This document shows positions 1-5,413 of a stretch of 6,577 bases of DNA, piece after piece (position 1 is the stretch's first letter; each line of letters opens with the position of its first letter). This stretch comes from an uncultured Treponema sp. (GTDB taxonomy: Bacteria; Spirochaetota; Spirochaetia; Treponematales; Treponemataceae), in assembly GCA_937890485.1 (NCBI GenBank), contig CALBXN010000093.1:1-6577 (forward strand), read 5' to 3'. The position numbers were made by a program, and so were the translations under genes. A model generated the notes under the pieces. The model was not told the origin of the DNA. It did no database searches and saw nothing but the letters and a program-made list of their open reading frames with translations.

Positions 1-40
1 GGACTAAGAGAAGATTATAAATAGGAAGGATGCGTTTTAC

Positions 41-1060
41 ATGTTAGCAAATCAAATAGAACAGACAATAGAAAAAAAGAAACCTACAAGAAAGACTTGC
101 GAGTATCAAGGAGCGACTTATTTTGTGCTTACAGATATGAAAGGCAAATGTTTCATCAACGTTGATGGAAAGAAAAAGTATCTTGATTGCAATGGAAACG
201 TAGCAAACAAGCAGAAAGGTACTAAATCCATTAAAACAGCTATTGAAAATTTTGAAGATATGAAACGTATCCAAGATTATTTTATGGAAAATAAACAGTG
301 GAATTTTTACTTACTTTTTACTCTAAATGTTAATACAGGAAGACGTATTTCAGATTTACTTCAAACAAAATGGTCTGATTTCTTCTATAAAAATGGAAAT
401 ATGAAGAAGATGTGGGATGTACAAAAGATAGATAAAGAGAGTGGAAATCGTATTCGTGGTGAGCAGAAAACAAGTAAAACTAAAGAAATCTTCATCAATG
501 CAGCCGTTCAAGAAGCATTTAAAATCTTTTTAGAAAATGAAAAAAGTATTGATTTTAAATATGATTATGAAGAATATGTGTTTAAGCAGTTACATGGAAC
601 GCATCGAGGTAAAGTGATTTCATTTGAAGGATATAGGAAAGCTCTTATTAAAGCTGGCGAATGTCTGGACTATGAAATACGTTCTCATTCAATGCGTAGG
701 GGTATGGGAAAAATGATGTTAGAGTTACATCCAAATGACCCAAAAGCAAAGTCAGTATTAATGAGCATGTTAAATCACTCTTCAGAACAAATGACTAATA
801 ACTATATTGGCGAGACAGCCAAGTTGGAAAAAGAATATTTGGAAGATTTGGGAAATAAATATAAGCGATATGTTATGGACGGGGAAGAAGTTCCATTCTT
901 GATTAAGAAGCCTGTAAGCGTATATGATACATCGGAGTTAAGAGATTATATGTTGTGTGCGTTTGGAAAGATTTTAGATATGAAGGATGAAACGGATGCC
1001 ATTAAATTGATGAGATTGTATAATGAATTGTTGGATGGGTTGGAATTGATAGCGAAGTAG
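41..1060 (+). CDS. Tyrosine recombinase (phage-type integrase) with long C-terminal extension
   Basis: A site-specific recombinase of the tyrosine (lambda integrase) family, 339 residues, which would cut and rejoin DNA through a 3'-phosphotyrosine link. The catalytic set is visible in order: R102 in NTGRRISDLL, a beta-hairpin lysine in EQKTSKTKE (K143 or K146), H216 and R219 in SHSMRRG, H246 in LNHSS, and the nucleophile Y255 in NNYIG. Residues 1-75 are the likely arm/core-binding part and 76-256 the catalytic domain. About 84 residues follow Y255, whereas most family members end soon after the tyrosine. ATG at 41 is preceded by AGGAAGGA at 23-30. It may integrate the element, resolve dimers or invert DNA; no att site is visible. 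The stop codon lies just ahead of the ATPase gene, so the two are probably co-transcribed. Family certain; substrate unknown. Confidence 0.93.
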   Translation: MLANQIEQTIEKKKPTRKTCEYQGATYFVLTDMKGKCFINVDGKKKYLDCNGNVANKQKGTKSIKTAIENFEDMKRIQDYFMENKQWNFYLLFTLNVNTGRRISDLLQTKWSDFFYKNGNMKKMWDVQKIDKESGNRIRGEQKTSKTKEIFINAAVQEAFKIFLENEKSIDFKYDYEEYVFKQLHGTHRGKVISFEGYRKALIKAGECLDYEIRSHSMRRGMGKMMLELHPNDPKAKSVLMSMLNHSSEQMTNNYIGETAKLEKEYLEDLGNKYKRYVMDGEEVPFLIKKPVSVYDTSELRDYMLCAFGKILDMKDETDAIKLMRLYNELLDGLELIAK

Positions 1061-1095
1061 TGATGGATATGATACAATGGAAAGGAAATGTATAC

Positions 1096-1809
1096 ATGAG
1101 TAGAAATTTTCAGTTGGAACGAGATTATTATGACGAAGGGTTTAATCTTTATAAGAAGAAAACAATAGAAATTAAGCCAGGTGTTACAGTCCTTGTTGGT
1201 TGTAATGGAATTGGCAAAACAACGTTATTACATCAAATTAGACATGCTCTAAAGGAAGAAAATATTCCGTATGTGTTGTTTGACAATCTTAAAGACGGTG
1301 GGCATAATTCTGTTTCGGAAGCATTTTATCATGAAGATTTTGCTTTTGGAGCGACTGCAATGTGTTCATCTGAAGGTGAAAATATTGTAATGAATATGGG
1401 AAAACTTGCTGCGAGATTAGGTGATTTTGTTAAAACAGGCGAAGATACAAAGGATGCAAAATTTAAAGCGCTTGCACGTAGTTTGGTGAAACTGGATGGA
1501 AAATATGAAGAAGAAAAAGAGATACCAAATGAAAGATGGATTCTTCTTGATGCTGTTGATAGTGGACTGAGTGTAGATAATATTGTAGACCTCAAAGAAC
1601 AGTTATTTAAAACGATATTGGAATATAATTATGGAAATAAAATCTACATAGTCGTGTCTGCCAATGAGTATGAGATGGCTAGAGATGAGCAGTGCTTTGA
1701 TGTTTATAATGGAAAATACGTAAAGATTAAGAACTATGAAGAATATAGAAATTTAGTGTTGCAGAGTAAAGAATGGAAATATGCAAGGAGTTGTATAAAA
1801 AATGTATAA
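1096..1809 (+). CDS. ABC/RecF-like P-loop ATPase, 237 aa
   Basis: A soluble ATP-binding protein of the ABC/SMC/RecF type. Using the start at 1096, Walker A is GCNGIGKTT (residues 35-43), a signature-like SSEGE is at 91-95, and Walker B with a D-loop-like tail is ILLDAVDSGLS (149-159). VVSANEYE (186-193) sits where the switch histidine normally lies. The residue after the Walker B aspartate (D152) is alanine and not the usual catalytic glutamate, so ATP may be bound or hydrolysed slowly. There is no membrane segment, so it is not a transporter subunit; a DNA-associated role next to the recombinase is inferred. Start choice: AAAGGA at 1081-1086 stands 9 nt before ATG 1096. In-frame GTG 1060, ATG 1063 and ATG 1069 would add up to 12 residues but lack a good ribosome-binding site. 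Confidence 0.85.
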   Translation: MSRNFQLERDYYDEGFNLYKKKTIEIKPGVTVLVGCNGIGKTTLLHQIRHALKEENIPYVLFDNLKDGGHNSVSEAFYHEDFAFGATAMCSSEGENIVMNMGKLAARLGDFVKTGEDTKDAKFKALARSLVKLDGKYEEEKEIPNERWILLDAVDSGLSVDNIVDLKEQLFKTILEYNYGNKIYIVVSANEYEMARDEQCFDVYNGKYVKIKNYEEYRNLVLQSKEWKYARSCIKNV

Positions 1810-1972
1810 ATGTGAATTGCCGATAGATATCAATAATTGCCCACATTTTAATAGGGAAAGTGGAATGTGTAACAATCCAAATAAGTGCAACTTACAAGAA
1901 AGAAATGTTGAGAATACCAATGGATATGTAAGAAAAGAGCGTTGGTATGAACAATATTACAGGAAGAAATAA
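1802..1972 (+). CDS. Small Cys-rich protein, 56 aa
   Basis: An unassigned 56-residue protein, MYKCELPIDINNCPHF at its start. Four cysteines at residues 4, 13, 23 and 29 (C-x8-C-x9-C-x5-C) and a histidine at 15 look like a small metal-binding or disulfide-linked knuckle; the C-terminal end is basic and aromatic (RWYEQYYRKK). It overlaps the end of the ATPase gene by 8 nt and is read in another frame. AAGGAG at 1785-1790 lies 11 nt upstream of the ATG, inside the ATPase gene. The overlap and good ribosome-binding site make it a real, translationally coupled gene. Function unknown; similar mini-proteins are common in phages and plasmids of Clostridia. Confidence 0.75.
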   Translation: MYKCELPIDINNCPHFNRESGMCNNPNKCNLQERNVENTNGYVRKERWYEQYYRKK

Positions 1973-1977
1973 TTTCT

Positions 1978-2172
1978 ATGAAGAAAATTATAGATTATAC
2001 AATATCAAAAGAAGATTTGTCTCAAAAGGAAGACAGAGAATTAGCCAAATTATTTATGCATTCAGATAGAGATAGAAAAGAATTTGAAATTGCCGAAAAG
2101 ATATATTGGTGGTGCGTTGAAGAAATAAATAGAAGAATTGACTGTGAAGAAAGCCAGAAATGTGGGAATTGA
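1978..2172 (+). CDS. Hypothetical protein, 64 aa
   Basis: A 64-residue charged protein that I do not recognise. It starts MKKIIDYTISKEDLSQ, followed by what look like two amphipathic helices (about residues 17-30 and 33-55, the second containing EIAEKIYWWCVEEINRR). The end has two cysteines (C56 and C62). AGGAAG at 1961-1966 is 11 nt before ATG 1978, and the gene begins 6 nt after the stop of the preceding Cys-rich gene, so it belongs to the same transcript. Its acidic and basic residues are mixed, with no signal peptide or membrane segment, suggesting a small cytosolic binding protein. No function can be given. Confidence 0.75.
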   Translation: MKKIIDYTISKEDLSQKEDRELAKLFMHSDRDRKEFEIAEKIYWWCVEEINRRIDCEESQKCGN

Positions 2173-2204
2173 AGATTGATTTTATTTAGATTGGAGAGAT
2201 TATT

Positions 2205-2384
2205 ATGAACAAGAATTGTAAATTATGTGATGGGAAATATGATTTTAGAAAGTTAATGATAAACAATGGAGAAATTGCTTTTGTTGGTCATCTTAGTATG
2301 TGCAACTCTGAAAATAAATTTAGATTTTGCCCTGCTTGTGGAGAGAAACTTACAAAAGAGAACTTTAATAATAAGGAAATATAG
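2205..2384 (+). CDS. Small zinc-ribbon protein, 59 aa
   Basis: A 59-residue protein with two CxxC knuckles: C5-K-L-C8 and C42-P-A-C45-G. The CPxCG form of the second knuckle is typical of zinc ribbons and rubredoxin-like folds, so one structural zinc ion is likely. C33 lies between them. GGAGAG at 2193-2198 precedes ATG 2205 by 6 nt. It sits in the run of small plus-strand genes between the ATPase and the terminator. Zinc ribbons this small often bind DNA, RNA or another protein; which one cannot be told here. The fold is well supported by the motifs, the function is unknown. Confidence 0.8.
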   Translation: MNKNCKLCDGKYDFRKLMINNGEIAFVGHLSMCNSENKFRFCPACGEKLTKENFNNKEI

Positions 2385-2426
2385 TCTTGAAATCTGGTAT
2401 TTAAGAAGAAAATTTTGGAGGTAAAC

Positions 2427-2720
2427 ATGAAATTAAATTGGATAGATATAACAAGTTATAAGCAAGGAGATACAGAAAGAATTCCTAAAACATGGGAATT
2501 AAAATTGGAAGAATTAAAATATAGGGTTATTGTTACTAGACATATATATTATAAAAATACTTGGCTATTAACATGCAGAGAGGCAAATATTGAACTTCAT
2601 GATTTAGAAACAGATGATGTAGAAGAAGCAAAAAATAAGGCTCTTGAAATTGTAGAAAATTATCTGAATGACCTGATTGAAAGAACATTGAAACAATGCG
2701 AAATCATTAAAGGTCAATAG
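2427..2720 (+). CDS. Hypothetical protein, 97 aa
   Basis: A 97-residue protein I do not recognise. The first half alternates hydrophobic and polar residues as in beta strands (KYRVIVTRHIYY, TWLLTCREANIEL). The second half has an acidic turn (ETDDVEEAKN) and then one long helix to the end. This strand-strand-helix outline is seen in many small phage proteins. The start is ATG 2427 behind GGAGG at 2417-2421, 5 nt away; the in-frame TTG at 2415 overlaps that Shine-Dalgarno and is rejected as the start. Part of the same small-gene run. No catalytic motif visible. Confidence 0.78.
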   Translation: MKLNWIDITSYKQGDTERIPKTWELKLEELKYRVIVTRHIYYKNTWLLTCREANIELHDLETDDVEEAKNKALEIVENYLNDLIERTLKQCEIIKGQ

Positions 2721-2756
2721 ATTGCTGTTTTTATGGTGGAAATGAGGTGTTTTTAG

Positions 2757-3245
2757 GTGGTAAAAGAAGATAAAAAGCAATGGATTTTAAAGTATATGGC
2801 AGAACATAAGACGGAATTTATTGATATAACAGCAGAGAAATTTGTTCTTGCTTATTATGATAAATTTAATCCAAAGGTTATTGAATGGTTTCCTTATGGT
2901 GCACCTAAAATTCCTGAACTTGGTAAACTGCTTGCTGAACTATACAAAGAAAATAAGGTAAAAAGATATAGGCATTATTGTGATATCTGGCAAGATGGTT
3001 ATCCGAGATGGTTTTATATTTACTATCTGAAGGAGCGAGATGTAATGAAAGAAAAAATATTAAAAGATTTTGCAGGTTATACTGTTTGTTCAATGAGTGA
3101 TTGTTGTCAAAATATAAATGGTAAAATCGTAGAAAGGACTGTGCGAAAAGCATTTCCAAATGATGATGAATCTACGCTATATATTGTGAAGCTAAAGGGC
3201 GTTAGGGAACATATGCAGCTATATGAATGTGAGATGTGTAAATAG
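2757..3245 (+). CDS. Winged-helix-like protein with Cys-containing C-terminal part; probable two-gene fusion, 162 aa
   Basis: The largest of the small proteins. Residues about 22-91 (ITAEKFVLAYYDKF, then KLLAELYKENKVKRYRHY, then GYPRWFYIYYL) have the helix-helix-wing outline of a winged-helix DNA-binding domain. Residues 97-162 are a different block with cysteines at 111, 116, 117, 158 and 161 (a final CEMC) that could hold a metal. GTG 2757 is the start: GAGGTG at 2744-2749 stands 7 nt ahead. Inside the gene, AAGGAG (3030-3035) stands 9 nt before an in-frame ATG at 3045, codon 97. The two parts were therefore probably separate genes that merged, or the second part is still also made alone (66 residues). 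Role unknown; DNA binding is an inference from the fold outline. Confidence 0.75.
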   Translation: MVKEDKKQWILKYMAEHKTEFIDITAEKFVLAYYDKFNPKVIEWFPYGAPKIPELGKLLAELYKENKVKRYRHYCDIWQDGYPRWFYIYYLKERDVMKEKILKDFAGYTVCSMSDCCQNINGKIVERTVRKAFPNDDESTLYIVKLKGVREHMQLYECEMCK

Positions 3246-3275
3246 CTTTAAAAGGCTGGATTTATGGAGGTAATT

Positions 3276-3452
3276 ATGGAGAAAAAAGAAATCATTGAAG
3301 AGATAATAGCGACAATTGAACATGAGATTGAATGCTCATCGTCAACAAGATATATTTGTGAAGATGGTAGCATAATTGTTACAGACGTTGGATATATAAA
3401 TGATTGGTTTAATGAATATAGACATGTATTAAGAGAAAAGTACAGTCAATAG
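3276..3452 (+). CDS. Hypothetical acidic protein, 58 aa
   Basis: A 58-residue protein, mostly helical at the start (EKKEIIEEIIATIEHEIE), with a short central strand pair (ICEDGSIIVTDVG) and an aromatic helix at the end (NDWFNEYRHVLREKY). Start ATG 3276 has GGAGG at 3266-3270, 5 nt upstream; the in-frame ATG at 3264 would overlap that site and is not chosen. The C-terminal RHVLRE stretch is shared, also at DNA level, with the protein at 4118-4312. Not recognised; small, soluble, no metal or catalytic motif. Confidence 0.72.
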   Translation: MEKKEIIEEIIATIEHEIECSSSTRYICEDGSIIVTDVGYINDWFNEYRHVLREKYSQ

Positions 3453-3486
3453 ATTTCTAGTTCTAAAGACGAAAAGAGGTGAAAAT

Positions 3487-3801
3487 TTGAAGTATTCTTT
3501 AATTGCAAAAGAGTATTTAGAAGAACTTGACAGAAAAGAACCTTTTATTAAACATACAATGATTACTTGGGGTGACTGTCAGTTAATGGAAGATTTGTTT
3601 GAACTATTTGGCGGTGACAGAGTTAAGCTACGTGAAAGAACTGGTTGTATCGGACATCACTTTAGGTTCAAATTTGTTATGGATAAATTAGATAGAGAAA
3701 GCAAAAAGCCTGATGCTATATTTACGAAAGAGTATATTTGTTATAATGGAATAATAAATAGACCAACAAGGTGTTTTACTTTAAAAAAAGAATGTCAATA
3801 A
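3487..3801 (+). CDS. Hypothetical protein, 104 aa, TTG start
   Basis: A 104-residue protein I do not recognise. It begins KYSLIAKEYLEELDRKEP, probably a helix, continues with an acidic helical part (LMEDLFELFGGDRVKLRERTGC) and ends with a basic stretch rich in cysteine (C85, C96, C103). H57-H58 and C54 lie in GCIGHHFRF. Start: TTG 3487 is 5 nt behind AGAGGTG (3475-3481), a good ribosome-binding site. The next in-frame ATG (codon 25) has no such site and would cut off the first helix. Member of the same plus-strand run. Confidence 0.75.
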   Translation: MKYSLIAKEYLEELDRKEPFIKHTMITWGDCQLMEDLFELFGGDRVKLRERTGCIGHHFRFKFVMDKLDRESKKPDAIFTKEYICYNGIINRPTRCFTLKKECQ

Positions 3802-3829
3802 ATGTTCAGTTTCATCAGGAGGTAACAAT

Positions 3830-4087
3830 ATGGAAAAGAACGAAGTAATAACTCGCACAGTTGAAAATGTAATTCATAATTTTTATTGTGATGATTGTAA
3901 TAAATATCTTGGAAAATCACAAGAGTATGATGATGGATATTATACAAAATTTGGCGAGTTTGAATTAAAAATCTATATGCCTAATGGTTGGTATAGTGTT
4001 AAAAAATGCTTATGTGACACTTGTAGAGATAATTATGTTAAGAAAGTTGAACATACAATAACAGAATTAGGTTTTAAAAAGCAATAG
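3830..4087 (+). CDS. Small zinc-ribbon-like protein, 85 aa
   Basis: An 85-residue protein with C20-D-D-C23 and C60-L-C62-D-T-C65, separated by a strand-rich aromatic segment (GYYTKFGEFELKIYMPNGWY). Two paired-cysteine knuckles around beta strands are the plan of a zinc ribbon, so one bound zinc ion is likely. The C-terminus is a helix (DNYVKKVEHTITELGF). AGGAGG at 3817-3822 precedes ATG 3830 by 7 nt. Among the small genes of this cluster it has one of the strongest ribosome-binding sites. Function unknown; protein or nucleic-acid binding would fit. Confidence 0.8.
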   Translation: MEKNEVITRTVENVIHNFYCDDCNKYLGKSQEYDDGYYTKFGEFELKIYMPNGWYSVKKCLCDTCRDNYVKKVEHTITELGFKKQ

Positions 4088-4117
4088 AAGTGAAAATTTA
4101 AGGAGATGTGATTGATT

Positions 4118-4312
4118 ATGAAAAACTATATTAAAGCTACTTTGTCAGATGGAACATTGGTATTTGAAGGAACATTAGGTCTTGTTCCACGAAAAGACGA
4201 AGAGATTGATGTCAATGGCATTGTATATGTTGTTGAAAATGTTAGACATGTTTTAAGAGAGGGAATGTCTAATAGCAATTGTATTTTGTTGGTATTAAAA
4301 TCCATGAATTAA
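4118..4312 (+). CDS. Hypothetical beta-rich protein, 64 aa
   Basis: A 64-residue protein of alternating strands: YIKATLSDGTLVFEGTL, then VPRKDEEIDVNGIVYVVENVRHVL, then NCILLVLKSMN. The pattern suggests a small beta barrel or sandwich; I do not recognise the family. AAGGAG at 4100-4105 is 12 nt before ATG 4118 and 6 nt before an in-frame TTG at 4112. The TTG would add only two residues, so the exact start is open; ATG is chosen by codon preference. Last but one gene of the plus-strand run. Confidence 0.74.
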   Translation: MKNYIKATLSDGTLVFEGTLGLVPRKDEEIDVNGIVYVVENVRHVLREGMSNSNCILLVLKSMN

Positions 4313-4338
4313 CTAATTCATAAAGATTGGAGGATAAA

Positions 4339-4539
4339 ATGAAAGTATACGAATTGATGGCAATGTTGGAAGAAATGCCAAGTGGAGCAGAAGTGATGTG
4401 TAGTGGTATGGAAACATTAGATAATGTTTCAAATGCGTCACCAGTTGGTGAAGATGAAATGGGAAATAAACAATATCCTATTACTAGAACGATTGTTGAT
4501 GTGGACAAAGAAGGTAAAATAGTATTTTTACAATGGTAG
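4339..4539 (+). CDS. Hypothetical protein, 66 aa
   Basis: A 66-residue acidic protein that opens with a helix (MKVYELMAMLEEMP), then SGAEVMCSG, a variable loop, and a strand pair near the end (ITRTIVDVDKEGKIVFLQW). The opening resembles the many short phage and plasmid proteins with the pattern helix-x-LP-x-A-x-V, none with known function. Start ATG 4339 has GGAGG at 4329-4333, 5 nt upstream; the in-frame TTG at 4327 overlaps that site and is rejected. It is the final gene before the terminator at 4577-4610. Confidence 0.76.
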   Translation: MKVYELMAMLEEMPSGAEVMCSGMETLDNVSNASPVGEDEMGNKQYPITRTIVDVDKEGKIVFLQW

Positions 4540-4576
4540 ATTTCACAATAGCTTGTCCGATTTAAGGCAGAATTAA

Positions 4577-4610
4577 AGGCGATACTGTAATAGGTATCGC
4601 CTGTTTTGTT
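4577..4610 (+). terminator. Intrinsic terminator of the integrase-to-4539 gene cluster
   Basis: A perfect 9-bp stem, AGGCGATAC (4577-4585) with GTATCGCCT (4594-4602), an 8-nt loop, and then GTTTTGTTT. It lies 37 nt after the last small gene and is the only convincing terminator between 41 and 4668, so the twelve plus-strand genes probably form one transcript. Read on the minus strand the stem is followed by TTAATTC, a weaker U-tract, so it may also stop transcripts coming from the minus-strand RHH gene. Confidence 0.9.
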
Positions 4611-4634
4611 TCCATTATTTACAACTTGAATATG

Positions 4635-4654
4635 AGTGTACAATACTGTACACT
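4635..4654. repeat. Perfect inverted repeat between the two convergent genes
   Basis: AGTGTACA (4635-4642), four bases ATAC, then TGTACACT (4647-4654). It lies 14 nt beyond the stop codon of the minus-strand RHH gene. Neither side has a U-tract, so it is a poor intrinsic terminator. It may stabilise the 3' end of the RHH mRNA or be a protein-binding site. A shorter palindrome with the same GTAC ends is at 6087-6099. Confidence 0.6.
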
Positions 4655-4667
4655 TTGCATAAGAGCC

Positions 4668-4886
4668 TTATTTGTCAGATTTATTTATCTGAGATATGAG
4701 TTCTTGATATTTTATAAGTCGTTCTTGTTGCTTATATAAATGTACATAATTATCAAGTAAAGTAACAATTAAATTGCTCATGGAACGGTTTTCTTTTTCG
4801 GCAATTATACCTATTTCATCTTTAAGTGTTTTAGGAATAGCAAATGACATTATAGTATTTTTGTCTGATAACTGACCTTTTGGCAT
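4668..4886 (-). CDS. Ribbon-helix-helix (CopG/Arc-type) repressor, probable antitoxin of MazF
   Basis: A 72-residue ribbon-helix-helix DNA-binding protein. The strand that would enter the major groove is about residues 11-17 (TIMSFAI), helix A 18-33 (PKTLKDEIGIIAEKEN) and helix B 35-49 (SMSNLIVTLLDNYVH). Residues 50-72 form a charged tail of the kind that wraps and blocks a toxin in MazE-like antitoxins. GGAGGTG (4892-4898 on the minus strand) precedes the ATG by 5 nt. The gene diverges from mazF; its promoter (TTGACA 4939-4944, TATAAT 4915-4920, 18-bp spacer) has a palindrome in the spacer that the protein may bind for self-repression. Being divergent and not upstream in the same operon is unusual for a MazF antitoxin, so it could be only a regulator. 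Family firm; antitoxin role inferred. Confidence 0.85.
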   Translation of the reverse strand: MPKGQLSDKNTIMSFAIPKTLKDEIGIIAEKENRSMSNLIVTLLDNYVHLYKQQERLIKYQELISQINKSDK

Positions 4887-4914
4887 AATAACACCTCCAT
4901 ATTAGTATGTGCCT

Positions 4915-4944
4915 ATTATAAGGTTTATATATACCCTATGTCAA
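4915..4944 (-). promoter_or_regulatory. Sigma-A promoter of the RHH gene with operator in its spacer
   Basis: On the minus strand: -35 TTGACA (4939-4944), 18-bp spacer, -10 TATAAT (4915-4920). Both hexamers match consensus exactly. The spacer contains the imperfect palindrome GGTTTATATATACC (4922-4935), so a bound repressor would cover the promoter. Confidence 0.85.
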
Positions 4945-4991
4945 CTTTTTGAAAAAAACTTATATAAACCACTTGACAAGTTTATATAAAC
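4922..4991. repeat. Three copies of a GTTTATATAAAC-like operator
   Basis: Copy 1: GTTTATATATAC at 4923-4934, one mismatch to the palindrome. Copy 2: ACTTATATAAAC at 4958-4969, two mismatches. Copy 3: GTTTATATAAAC at 4980-4991, a perfect 12-bp palindrome. Copies 2 and 3 are 22 bp apart, two helical turns; copies 1 and 2 are 35 bp apart. Copies 1 and 3 lie in the spacers of the two divergent promoters. The RHH protein is the obvious candidate to bind them, alone or in complex with MazF. Confidence 0.8.
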
Positions 4992-5001
4992 CCTATATAA
5001 T
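4973..5001 (+). promoter_or_regulatory. Sigma-A promoter of mazF with operator in its spacer
   Basis: -35 TTGACA (4973-4978), 17-bp spacer, -10 TATAAT (4996-5001): a full consensus match. The spacer holds the perfect palindrome GTTTATATAAAC. Transcription should begin near 5008, leaving a leader of about 40 nt before the mazF ATG. Such a strong promoter needs tight repression if the product is toxic. Confidence 0.9.
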
Positions 5002-5048
5002 AGTAAACATAGAAGGTATTTACATATTAAAAGGAAGGAGGATGCGAG

Positions 5049-5396
5049 ATGGACATAAGAAGATATGATATAGTTAAAGCTGATTTATCAGGAGCAGTTG
5101 GTTCTGAACAAGGTGGAATAAGACCTGTTCTTATTATTCAGAATGATGTGGGAAATATTCATAGCTGCACTACTATTGTAATACCACTCACATCCAAGAT
5201 TAAGAACTTGAATCAGCCTACACATACATTAATTAGAAGTAATACCTTTACTGGTCTAAAAGAGGACTCTATGGTTCTTGGCGAACAGATGAGAGTTATC
5301 AGTAGTCAAAGAATTATAAGTAAAATTGGAACGGTAACAGACGAAAACGAAAGAAATGAAATTCGTAGGGTTTATCAAGCCAATTTTGGAGAATAA
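5049..5396 (+). CDS. mazF: MazF/PemK-family endoribonuclease toxin
   Basis: A 115-residue toxin of the MazF/PemK (EndoA) type, which cuts mRNA, and in some relatives tRNA or rRNA, at short specific sequences and so stops translation. Family hallmarks are all present: MDIRRYDIVKADLSG at the start, SEQGGIRPVLIIQND (residues 19-33) and the IVIPLTS segment. The residues matching the Bacillus subtilis catalytic pair are R25 and T48. Length equals that of typical Gram-positive MazF, so it looks intact. AAGGAGG at 5035-5041 precedes ATG 5049 by 7 nt. It is transcribed from a consensus promoter, divergent from the RHH gene, and an unknown gene follows 17 nt downstream. The cleavage motif cannot be read from sequence. 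Confidence 0.95.
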   Translation: MDIRRYDIVKADLSGAVGSEQGGIRPVLIIQNDVGNIHSCTTIVIPLTSKIKNLNQPTHTLIRSNTFTGLKEDSMVLGEQMRVISSQRIISKIGTVTDENERNEIRRVYQANFGE

Positions 5397-5413
5397 AAAG
5401 GAGGTATCTACAG

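Noticed and set aside
44..274. Minus-strand frame of 76 codons inside the recombinase gene
   Set aside because: It lies opposite a well-supported recombinase, has no ribosome-binding site of note, and its composition is that of a complementary shadow.
1329..1595. Minus-strand frame of 88 codons rich in serine
   Set aside because: It is the complement of the ATPase gene; Ser/Phe-rich composition is typical of a shadow frame.
2905..3159. Minus-strand frame of 84 codons
   Set aside because: Complement of the winged-helix-like gene; no ribosome-binding site and shadow-like composition.
4269..4643. Minus-strand frame of 124 codons
   Set aside because: It runs across two plus-strand genes and the terminator hairpin, and has no sensible start signal.
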